Positions 34,901-44,918 of a stretch of DNA of 53,873 nucleotides are shown here, piece by piece. Numbering within the stretch: position 1 is the first letter of the stretch; each line of letters opens with the position of its first letter. The notes beneath the pieces were generated by a model that was not told the DNA's origin, made no database searches, and was given only the letters and a program-made list of their open reading frames with translations. Source of the DNA: Terramyces sp. JEL0728. Lineage: Eukaryota; Chytridiomycota; Chytridiomycetes; Rhizophydiales; Terramycetaceae. Location of the stretch: the NCBI GenBank assembly GCA_027603945.1, contig JADIIU010000089.1, positions 1 through 53,873 of the forward strand, read 5' to 3'. A program made the position numbers and the translations under genes.

Positions 34901-37900
34901 GTGCATCTTTGGCTCTAGGGTCAATTAATCATTTTGTGGGGGGTATGGCTGCTGGATCGCATTTACGAACAGTTGTCGGCATCCTAAATTCTCTGGCGTC
35001 CGACTCTCATCCGCTTGTACATACTTGGGCACTGCATTCGCTGTGGCTAACTATTGAAAGTGCTGGTTTGATGTATGGCCCATTTGTAAATTCCACGCTT
35101 TCTATGGTTGCCAAATTGTACATGACCGAATCTCATGAGCCGTCTGCTTCTTGTGCAAATATACCTGGAAGTGAATCAAATGAAGATGTGTATCCTGCCT
35201 TCGGGAAAATATTACATGCTCTTCTTGGAGTGCTTGGACCGGAATTGCAAGACAGCTCAAAGATTAGGGATATATGTTTCAACTTGTTTGAACAACTCAA
35301 AAATGATGAAAACCCAAGTGTTGTTATTGAAGCGATTAAATGTATACAAAACTTTATTATGTTTGCACCAAAATATGTGGATATTCCCACCATTATTCCA
35401 TATTTGCAAAATCAACTTACGTTTAACGGGAAATTCCAATCCTCCCTTATCAGAACAGCCGCAGTTACATGTCTGTATCAGTTGACAAGAAGGGATCCTG
35501 GACCTGTACTCGGAGCAGCATTAAATAACACACTGGAGGAGCAATTGTTTGCCCTCTTTGACGTTGAAAGCGACATATCCGTCAGGGATGAAATTAAGGA
35601 TATCCTCAAGGCATTATTGCTCCATGTGGCTCCGGAACAGCCTTCTCGTTGGATTGAACTTTGCAAAAATATTCTTTCAAAAAATGCGCTCGAGCAAGGA
35701 CGGAAAGAAGAAGCTGCAAAAGTTCCTAGAGCAGACGAAAATGACGATGGAGATGGAGAATCTGAGCAACCGCCTAGACCTACCCCTTCATCTCAACCAG
35801 CAGTGACGAGCCCTACCATACAGGTTGTCCTACTTCCAAGATGGCGCACTCAAGTATTTGCACTTGCCTGTTTACGAGATGTTCTCAAAGCTGTGCTAGG
35901 CAGAAATTTTGAAGAAGATACCAATTTGTTATCGGCAAGGAAGAAAAGAGCGCTCTACGGCGCTGATGTAGCGAAATCAGACTTTTTGGTGTTTAAACTT
36001 AGTGATTTGATTAGGCTTGCCTTTAATTCCTCAACTGGCTCTGTTATCTTTCTGCGTATGGTTGGATTACAATTTTTAAAGGACATACTAAAGGTTCCAA
36101 TATGACTAACTTTGATTTTTGAAAACTCTCCCGATCCTGAATTTGCCGGCCATTCGATTTTGGAGCAATACGAAGCACAGATTATATCTGCTTTAGCACC
36201 AGCTTTTTATGCTGATGCTTATCCAGAGTTAATTAGTAAGGCATGTGGTGTTTGTGCACATTTTCTAGGGAGTAAGGTTGTAGAAGAAGTATCTACTACA
36301 TCCAGGGCATTCAAGTTACTTTCGTCTCAGCTTGACCAACTCTCAGGTGAATTTATACTGATGCCAGGTGTTGAGGCAAGAAGTTATGGTAGAACCCCTA
36401 ATGCCCAAGTTATGGTTAAACTGGCTGTTCTGGCTGCATGGGCTTCATTTTACCTTGCCGTCCCACATGAAGAGAAAAGAGCTAATCTATTCTCTAAATA
36501 TCTGGATGATTTGGTAAAGCTATGGCTTGCGTCGTTGAAAGACTATGCCTTACTCGAACAAGACACTGAAGTGGCCACTGGAATATATAGTAATGCTTCA
36601 AAGGATATCACTCTCCCACTCTACCGAAAATCATCATATCTTATCTGCAATGCTGTAACAAATGCTGTGAACTTGAAATCTGAAAACGTAGAAGCATTTC
36701 CGAATAATTCCGCAATGGAGAACCCTGCGCTGACCAAAGAATTTTACACAGTGATTGGGATATGTACAGAGTTCTTGTCATCAATTCCATCTTCTACCAA
36801 TACCAATGCGAGCACTAGCGCCAGAGCAAACGACACTGACAAAACTGTTGCATTTTTGAAAAGTATCGGAAACATTTTAACACCGCGGGTGATAGGCAAT
36901 GGAAAATCAGAGGAGGCAATGGTTTTGGAAGTGTTATGCATCCTGGATAAATTGGTTCAAACAGAAGATCCAACTGTTCAAAATTCCTCTTTGGCTTTAC
37001 TATCGCAGATAATTTCACACTTTTCTGATTTGCTGTTTGTTAATGTTCAGTCACTCGAATCTGGCGCAGTTCTTAAAGTTGTTAGAATCATTTACAGCAC
37101 GTTTAGTTGCTACGTTCCTGGACTGTCCATTAATCCGGCCATTAATGGTAACTCACCACTAAATAATAGTGGCACGCAATCGTGTGATAACAAATGAAGG
37201 GATGTTTGCTTTATTGAAATCTGTAGAGCTCCTCACTTTTCTATGTACTTCGCCAAAAGTAGAATCTGAACTCAAGAAACCGATTGTTCCTCTCTTTATG
37301 ACTATTATGACATGTATATTTATGCTAAAGTAGCTCTGATTTCAACTAAAACCCTTGCAAATGTTGCTCCACAAAGCCTTCCTTACTTGAAATTAACGCT
37401 ACAGACCTTGGAAGCCAGTGGATTAGGGTCTGGCCATATAGTACAATCTGCAGTGGTAACATTAATCGGTAAACTCGAAACATTATTGGATGATGGCGCG
37501 GCTGAATATGATATCCTACCATTATTGAAAAACATTACCACGACAATTGTTTTAGCTATTACTACAGCTCCAAAGCTCTCTTATCAACCTATGCTCCAAG
37601 AGCGAGTTTACAACATATTGTGCGAAATGTACCGCTTAAAAGACAGTGAAGTATTACGTTCTAATCCCAGATCCAAACAAATGCCATCGTATCAATGAGG
37701 GCATGTGTACTCTTAAACTACTCAAGCGATCCAGATGTTTCACATATTGGTGGAATCTACACACGTCTCTTTTCCCCATGCATTTGCAAGTATCTGTATG
37801 AAAAAGGTAAAACTTTAAAATCTTCAATTACCGAGTTGGGCCCTTTGGAAGAAAGTGTTAAAACCTTGAACGTTTTGGTTACACCTAATCCCGTTGAATA

Positions 37901-38227
37901 TTCAAGTAGTTGTGTTTTAACCTAGAACATTTGTCGTTGAAATTTGTTTTGACTTTGTATCTGGAAATTCTGTTTGAAATCGGTAGTTCTACCTCAAAGG
38001 AAGCCTTGCAGCTTTCTAATTTGCTAACTTCTTCGCTCTTTCAGTTTGCTTCTGCGAGCTCCACTTCTTTCAAGAGTATTGTTCAAAAGCTAGATTCTTC
38101 AAGAAAGCTGGTTTTGGAATCAAATTTCAAGAAATTGCTTGCATCTGGGGGCCAAGTCAAAACCGATAGCCAGTCACCATCAGATGCAACTACCGCTCCG
38201 AAAATCCAGTTGAAATCTTTTGGTTAA
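31965..38227 (+). CDS. LAA1: HEAT-repeat protein HEATR5 / Laa1, AP-1 accessory factor
   Basis: Eleven exons: 31965-32296, 32317-32587, 32608-32814, 32834-34333, 34354-34722, 34744-36093, 36115-37147, 37170-37313, 37334-37650, 37671-37905 and 37926-38227. Ten introns of 19-22 nt; exactly 2019 aa, the normal length for the family. The chain is almost entirely HEAT repeats. Recognisable segments include KLPIIRKASCK, SPDPLIRTLSCEIVGRVARV, NNRDPDVRAGASLALG and DPEFAGHSILEQYEAQI. Laa1/HEATR5 supports AP-1/clathrin traffic between Golgi and endosomes. The sixth intron (36094-36114) ends in TTTG, not AG. The intron at 37314-37333 has two in-frame acceptors 3 nt apart. Confidence 0.93.
36094..36114 (+). 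other. GT-TG intron (non-AG 3' splice site) in Laa1
   Basis: The upstream exon ends GLQFLKDILK and would meet TGA 12 nt later. The downstream exon resumes at IFENSPDPEFAGHSILEQYE in a different frame. No AG lies between the donor and this conserved segment. Removing 21 nt with the normal branch box GACTAAC and ending TTTG joins the two with family spacing and keeps the frame of the whole 2019-aa protein. Confidence 0.75.
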
Positions 38228-38262
38228 ATCTAATAAACTATTTATCAAAATTATTTATTGCA

Positions 38263-41200
38263 TTAAACAATCTGCAGCTGTACTAATTCCAAAAATAATC
38301 CAGCAGAGGACACTTCCGTAGACTGGTCAATCCAGTTGCCCAAAAATTTTTCAAGGTTTTTGAAATCGGCATAAAATTGCAAATCCAATTGGGCAAGGCT
38401 CTTTTCGGTCTGAATATTTTGCATCTTTTTTGAAAATTCGATAATCGTGCTACAGATATCCTTTAACGCCTGGGCAATATGAAATTGCTGTGAATGTAAA
38501 AATAAGTTACGTTGTATATCCTGCAATATGTTGGAGTGCGATTCTAGTATTCCGTCAAGCGTAAAATAAGCAGAGTGAAGTTCAAGGGCTGCATATTCAT
38601 CAACTTTTTTGATAAACTGTTCCCACGGCTTATTGATTGCATGTTCAAATACATAAAAGAGCAGAGAGCTCAGGAAAGCGTGGCATTTGCTCATGAACTG
38701 AATAATCCGCACCTTATCCTCGCTGAACAATGTTTTATCATTTTTCCAATTCAGCGTCCGATTTATCCTGTTGAATGCTTCTTGAGCTTGAAGTATTGGC
38801 AATATACTTGAAAATATATTCGAATATTCCTTTAAAAATGGGTCAATAAATATGTTAAATGGCTTGGGAGCATTAAAACCTATCCTCAGACATCCAGCTA
38901 GTTCTAAGCCTATTGTTAATATTAGAAACCTGTCGCGGAAGGTTTGATTTGAATTTCAAACAAATCATCCATTCCATTGCCAAGGTGCTTGGTTGTAGTC
39001 GCAATAATATCTTGGAATATATATTCAAGCTGGTTAGAAGGGATTTTTGATAGCTGTCCATTTAAATTGAGGCTACTCGGAGAATCTTTGAAAAGTCTAT
39101 CAACAATCAATCTGATATATTCTCCATCACCCATCAAATAGATGCATTTCAGTACACTGAGATAAAAGCGCAAGTCGCTCTGATCTATTTCCCTGTCAAC
39201 TGTAAAAAGTTCCGCAATACTAAATCTGGACAGTAAATCCAGCTGTGTTTTCCACTGGTGTACGACGGACCTATCAATACTCTCCTGAATTGTCGTTGGT
39301 AAGTTTGATAGCTCTTTTGAAATATTAATAATCTTTTGGAATTCACTGTTGATCCAGTCGTTTGTATTCATTCGAATAACCTGTAATTGCGCTGGGGATG
39401 CTTGGGGAGATATTATCCAATTAATAAATTGTTTATCTTTGGCAAATGATGTATGTTGAGCAGAGTTGATTACAAGATCAAAAGGTCCTTCAGAAGTCGA
39501 TTTTTTTCTTTCGTCCCCTTCTAATTCAACATTAACAAGATTAGAATTTTGTGCATCAGAGTTACTTTGGTTGGAGACAGAGTGTAATATGCTTGTTGGA
39601 TACACTTTTGATATTTCTGGTTCACCAGCACCAACTTCATCTTTGCCTATTCCCGAAATCTTTTCAATTTCCGTATTTTCCGAAATTACTTTATATGAGC
39701 TGTTCGTGGCACTCTCAGCCAGTTGATTTGGAAAATTCTCGTCCTTTGAATTTACCATGCAGTAGTCAAACAGCTGCGCGGGTTCATCAAAACTGTACAA
39801 AGAACCTTTATCCCAGCGTTGAGCAATTAAAGGATTTCTAAAAGTGTTCAGCTGTATTCTCCTAGTTCTCCAATCCAATAATTCGCTTTTTTTATCCAGA
39901 ATTTTCAAATCATTTTCGTATTGCAACATCATCTTTTTCATCACTTTAGATTCTAATAATCTCTCTTGCGCAACTTTTTTAGATGTTTCCTCTTGATGCC
40001 AAAGGTTGCGTCTATTTTCCATTTCCAAGTTCAATCGCTTGAATTTTTCCTGCTCTTTTACAAATTGCTAGGTTAGCAATATATACCTCTATACTATACT
40101 TTAGTTCCGATTTCTTTTGCTGCATATTTTCCTTTTGTTTCCCAATTGCTTCTTGGATATTTTTTAGATTTTCTCTTTTCAGTACCAACTCACGAATCCT
40201 TGAAGCATATTTTTCCTCAGTTTCATTCACTTGCTGCATTTTCAGTGCAATGAAACGTTTTTGCAAGCTGTTGATGAATTGGAACTTGTATTTCGCAATT
40301 TCTTGCTGGTAACTGTCTTAGCGACGTACTTACATTTCTATTTTAGCTTCATTCATTTCCCATCTTGCTACAGGTAAAGCAATGGTTTTGTCAACTGTGC
40401 TAGGCTGTAAAACCCTCCATGTATTTCCAACAGCAAAGATTTGGTCAACAAATTTTTGGGAGAGGAAATCAGGAATATTGTAGCTGTTGCTAATAAAATA
40501 TTGATCATCTTCAGCTTTTGAAATGAAAAATTCGGTCACTGGATCGAAATTTTCCATTCCAACTTGTAATCCGATATTTAACCAATTTGAAATCCATCTG
40601 AATAATGGAGAGGATGCTTTGTCAAACAAGTATTTCAGTATTGAAAGTTGCTTTGCCTCTCCTTGTAGTTTCTCTGATTTTGAAATTTCCAAGTATAGTT
40701 TGCAAAGATATATCGACGAACTGTTCTGATTTTGAGCTGAAATCTCCATAGATTGGAAAAGGTTTCTAAAATAAGCGACAAGCTTTTCGAGAGGACGCAG
40801 AAGCAAATCCAAGTTCATCAAGTGCAGGATATTGTATTCAATATGAATTAAATTGGTTTGAATTAATTCCTTCAAAATTTGTACACCTTCTGCAAAGGCC
40901 GAGATTGTCAAATTGCTCTTCCTGCAAGTTAAATTTGACATACTTGTGATGCCTAAGATCATTGATATAGGTAGATATCCAAACCATGTTGCTCCCAAAC
41001 TGCAAGTATTTTTGAATGAATGCATTTGTAGATTTAGCTGTAGTACCATCAGTAGTTATTGATGAGTATTTGCAGTAAAAACCCTGATTAAATATAAATA
41101 AATCCGATTGAATCCCTCCGCACATCATCAATAGTTTCTAAATTAGCCGATATTACTTGAATCAATACTTTTTCGGGAACGTAAATAATATCAATGGAAC

Positions 41201-41935
41201 ATGGTAGGTTATATTCATAATATATTTGCTGGAAAGTTGAGCAGGGGGAGTCTGTAACTAGTTGGGATTTCGAAGGGCTCTTTTCTGTTTCCTGCTTTTC
41301 CCAAGAAATATATCTGTACTTTAATGGATCCAGAATGGAAATATTTTCCCACATATTGGAATCCGAGTTGTATGCAGAATCAATATTTGAAAGATCTTGA
41401 ACAGTTGTGAGCCTACAATCCAAATCTTCCTCAAACAAGTTTAACTCCCTTAGTTTGGGAATAGAGAGTACTAGATTAGTTCTAATTACAATCTGATCCA
41501 TCAATTTCGACTCCGAAAATGTTTGATTTTTCAGAAAAACACTTTTTTAAATTCGATTCAAAAATATCGCTGGAGTAGAATACATTGAATCCTTGCTTAA
41601 ACTGATTTTCATTTACAATTTGCTTTTCTTTTCTATTTCCCTTGGAGAGCTGTAATAGAAAGTATACAACCTGCAATGAAAATAAAATTACAGGTAGATC
41701 AGCTTCATCCAAGTGATTGTACAACTCCATTAGTCTTTCCGCTTCATTTCTGCGATTTAATCTGCAAGATCCCAAGAAAAACTTTCCTAGTTGTTGTGTC
41801 TGGTTAAAATAAGATTACTATCGACAACACCGCTCCCTCCGATATTCTTTTATGAGTATTTTCATAATATTGATCCAACAACTCGTAATTTCTATCCTTG
41901 GTTACAGCTTTGAACAATTGCTGAAAAGATTTCAT
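38263..41935 (-). CDS. Gamma-tubulin complex component, GCP5/GCP6-like
   Basis: Eight exons: 41935-41819, 41799-41490, 41470-41125, 41084-40944, 40921-40334, 40312-40087, 40067-38930 and 38909-38263. Introns are 19, 19, 40, 22, 21, 19 and 20 nt; 1170 aa. The N-terminal Spc97/98 (GRIP1) region contains AFAEGVQILKELIQTNLIHI, then LLRPLEKLVAYFRNLFQS, then ASSPLFRWISNWL and the family's DPxxEFFI motif as DPVTEFFI. A long charged coiled-coil insert (about residues 500-640) follows, then the GRIP2 domain with FNRINRTLNW. The long insert is typical of GCP6 (less so GCP5), which caps the gamma-tubulin ring at centrosomes or spindle poles. The start MKSFQQLF is the first ATG, but upstream coding is possible. 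Confidence 0.8.
41085..41124 (-). other. 40-nt intron in the GCP5/6-like gene, the longest found
   Basis: On the minus strand it runs from GTGCGGAGGG to TTTAATCAG and is the only GT...AG choice that joins the two open frames here (LETIDD to GFYCKYSS). It is exactly twice the modal intron length. Its donor GTGCGG is also atypical. A nested or two-step splice is conceivable. Confidence 0.6.
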
Positions 41936-42416
41936 TTCTGATTTCTGGACAAATTCAGTCAAATGAAATCTCGGAATTTCGATTAATGTTCAACTCAAAT
42001 ACATGCATCTTTGAGCACGAATATCGAATGATTGCAACGACCTAATTCGCAATCAATAGCTCTACTATTATCTTGATGGCCAAATTTTGATTACGAGTTT
42101 TGATTTTAAATGGCATTCAGACATCGTAGCTACCGATGAGCTTCACCATTCCGCATACCATTAAAAAAAGTTCTAAACACTATCTAATTTGGATATTTTC
42201 CTTGGCATTTTCGGTGATTAGCGAAAAGTGCGAATAAACTAAAAACTCAAGGACATATCTCTGGTACTTGCAACAGAGTAATTCGGAGAATGAATTTTGA
42301 AAATATATAAAATTCTGGCCTGCATCAATGGATTTTTAGCCAATTTGCAATAAACCGTTTATGAAACGACAATCCAAAAACAGCACAAAAAGAATCAACG
42401 TACCTGACTTTTTTGT
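41936..42416. promoter_or_regulatory. Divergent promoter region between the GCP-like gene and the SP-repeat gene
   Basis: This 481-bp gap is the largest divergent spacer in the gene-dense part of the window. No ORF stands out. A TATATAAAAT element near 42302-42311 lies about 110 bp before the ATG at 42417 on the plus strand. A short in-frame extension upstream of the GCP-like start is possible. Confidence 0.35.
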
Positions 42417-44072
42417 ATGCAATCCAATCATGACATGGGAGATTTCAATGAGTCTGTTGCCCACAAAGAGTCTATTCCCGATGCCAAGGAGGACTTGAAA
42501 TCCGACAAAACGCTACACAAAGAAGTCATGAAATTATACCTCAAGGCAAACCATGAAATAATTAAAGTAAAGTACAATGTAAAGAAACATGGGATTGACA
42601 AAATATTGCACAAGCTCTGGAGTAAAGAAGAAGAATCTAAAAAAAAGGAATACATTATAATGGCTAAAGAAATTATGGCAAATGGTGTCAACAAAAAAGA
42701 TGCTGTGGAAAAGAGGAAAGCAGAAGCACCAGTCACTAACGCAGCAAAGAAATTTGCTACCAGTGCAAATGTCGCCTTTCAGTTTGGTCCTTCTTCACAA
42801 ATTACATCAACTCCCATGTACACTCCTCACTTGAATACTCTTCCTCTCTCCCCCGTAACTCTGGTAGTTTCTCCCGTTTTATCGTCAATTTCACCAATAC
42901 AAACACCGATGCTTTCTCCTCAATTGAATAATTTGGCGAGCAGCCAGCCATATGGACAATCGCTATTCCAAAACGATTCGTCAACTGCTCCAATCCAAAA
43001 AGCAAAAGTTCAAACTTCAAGGGTATATCTAGAGCAACAATTGGATGGCACTTTTGTTATGATGCAACCAGAGGGGCAAACTACGTCAAATACTACTTTT
43101 ACTAGGCAACCAGATGGTTCTTACTTGATGGTATCTACTGAAATCGAAGCATCTGATAGTTTGATTGCTCCGATTGCATCTCCTGTAGCGTCACCTAAAA
43201 TACTATCCCCAGTGTTACCTGCAGCTAATTATGTATCGCCACAGGCTGGAAATATTATGGTGTCTCCAGGAATTGGTCCGAGCGATTTTGCACAAGATCT
43301 TCCCAGCCAAATTGTTTCCCCACAGAGAATTTTGTCGCCTCTCTTATCCCCACAGTTGAATGCCAAACATACATTGATGGCTCCAACAGCAAATAATGTA
43401 ATCTCACCTCTGCTTTCACCGCAACTGCAAAATTATAGTCAAAATAACGTTCTATCACCGTTGCTATCTCCTCAACTAAAAACAATGAACTCACAAGCGA
43501 TTCTCGGTTCTAATCTGAACAATGTAAATTCATTCCTAGAAAATGGGCCAGTCGATTTTAATCTTGAATCTAGCAACTCGTTTTTATTGCCAATTGTTGC
43601 TGATCAAGACCTACATCCTAGTTTCAATGCGCACAAAGAACTTGCTGCCTTATTTGCAGACAATATTCCATATAACAGTCCTGGCGCTAATACAACAGGC
43701 ATTCACGTGCATAATTCCAGTAATGTACAATCGCAAACTTATCAATCACATATGGATCACTCTAGACAGCCGTCAAACCAATCAGAACAGAATACATTTC
43801 AATCTCTAATGGGCAGTGATGCTCATGCAAGAGATAAGGATGAGTTTTTTCAAATGGATCCAGCCTTTTCCTTTGCAGCTCCAACTCACAATTACACCAG
43901 TCCATTTAGTAGTTCAAATCTGCGCAGTGGTTTTGGCTTATCTATAGGAAGCACAGAGCAAAATTCGGTCCAAAATAGCATGTTTCAAGATAGCCTGCAA
44001 AGCCCTCTAGCATCGAACACGAAAACCATTGATCAGCATATTTCTGAACAGTGGTCAACTTTAGATTTTTAA
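42417..44072 (+). CDS. SP-repeat protein with possible HMG-box-like N-terminus
   Basis: A single exon of 551 aa that I do not recognise. Residues about 35-95 are basic and helical (KVKYNVKKHGIDKILHKLWS, then EEESKKKEYIIMAKEIM) and recall the last two helices of an HMG box. The rest is low complexity, rich in Ser, Pro, Gln and Asn, with the unit LSPLLSPQL repeated perfectly three times (about residues 308, 328 and 345) and related SPV/SPQ units elsewhere. These are proline-directed kinase sites. It looks like a nuclear regulator or transcription factor with a disordered activation region; that is inference. Its stop codon overlaps the stop of the convergent MTR3 gene. Confidence 0.7.
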   Translation: MQSNHDMGDFNESVAHKESIPDAKEDLKSDKTLHKEVMKLYLKANHEIIKVKYNVKKHGIDKILHKLWSKEEESKKKEYIIMAKEIMANGVNKKDAVEKRKAEAPVTNAAKKFATSANVAFQFGPSSQITSTPMYTPHLNTLPLSPVTLVVSPVLSSISPIQTPMLSPQLNNLASSQPYGQSLFQNDSSTAPIQKAKVQTSRVYLEQQLDGTFVMMQPEGQTTSNTTFTRQPDGSYLMVSTEIEASDSLIAPIASPVASPKILSPVLPAANYVSPQAGNIMVSPGIGPSDFAQDLPSQIVSPQRILSPLLSPQLNAKHTLMAPTANNVISPLLSPQLQNYSQNNVLSPLLSPQLKTMNSQAILGSNLNNVNSFLENGPVDFNLESSNSFLLPIVADQDLHPSFNAHKELAALFADNIPYNSPGANTTGIHVHNSSNVQSQTYQSHMDHSRQPSNQSEQNTFQSLMGSDAHARDKDEFFQMDPAFSFAAPTHNYTSPFSSSNLRSGFGLSIGSTEQNSVQNSMFQDSLQSPLASNTKTIDQHISEQWSTLDF

Positions 44073-44884
44073 AATAAATTTATCAGATAATTAACCACTA
44101 TTTTGTCACCAAAACTTCTTGAACAACTGAATGGATTTGCTGGCACGCATCCACACACAATTCTATTGCCTGCATTAACAAATGTTACCTCAATAGATTG
44201 TTCGACAGATGAATTACCGGATTGGATTATATGTGTAACTTGCTTTAACGACGACATTGAACCTACAACAATAGAGCCTCGTTAGTGTGTGAATACCATT
44301 AGCTAGTGACTCTTCCTCTTCAGCCAGATCTAATCCAGATATATTATCTACAAATCCAGCAGAACATCCAGTTACTAAGTCGTACATTGATATACCAGCA
44401 TTTGCAAGAGCCAGGGAAGCGCAAGTAATCGCTCCAGCTAATGCTGCAAATGTCCCGTCACTCTCCAAAACAGTAACATACAAATCCAACTTACTTTTTG
44501 GTAGATTTTCCAACTGTATAGCGGGAGTAAGTGCTTGTTCAAGTACTAGACTAAAATCTTTCTCTTGCTCATCCTTTGCATAACCTTTTGTTAGTATATC
44601 CTACCTCTTCTTTCCATCCTACTAAATGGTGCGAATTTGAAATCACAGTTCAAAACCCCTTGATTCTTTGAGATTTGTTTTGGCCCATAGACAGCACAGA
44701 TAATTTTCAACGATCCTGATTCAATAAACGCACTTCCATTTGCTTGGGGAATTGTCCCAAGGTCAAAAAATATTGGCCTGATACTGTCTAACGGCCTCTC
44801 TCTGTTTTTGAATGATATCTGTTTCTTCTCTGTGACAATCAAGCTGGTGTTTTCCGGCCCATAAATCCTCTTTCTATCAACCAT
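44069..44884 (-). CDS. MTR3: Exosome core subunit Mtr3/EXOSC6 (RNase PH fold)
   Basis: Three exons, 44884-44605, 44584-44298 and 44278-44069, with introns of 20 and 19 nt; 258 aa. Family motifs: LDSIRPIFFDLGTIPQANGS, then CAVYGPK, then LNCDFKFAPFS, then ALANAGISMYDLVTGCSAG and SMSSLKQVTHIIQSG. The pattern ISMYDLVTGC separates Mtr3 from Rrp41/Rrp46. The protein is one of six inactive RNase PH-like subunits of the exosome ring that processes and degrades RNA in nucleus and cytosol. It shares its stop region with the SP-repeat gene (44069-44072) and its start lies 34 bp from the VPS11 start. Confidence 0.9.
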
Positions 44885-44918
44885 AAATATTTTGAAGACA
44901 AAAAAATTGGAATCCGAA
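44885..44918. promoter_or_regulatory. 34-bp divergent spacer between MTR3 and VPS11
   Basis: Only 34 bp separate the two divergent start codons. Both choices are the first ATG in frame with a strong family match, although the VPS11 frame is open to 44892. The core promoters must therefore lie at least partly inside the opposite coding sequences. Confidence 0.55.
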
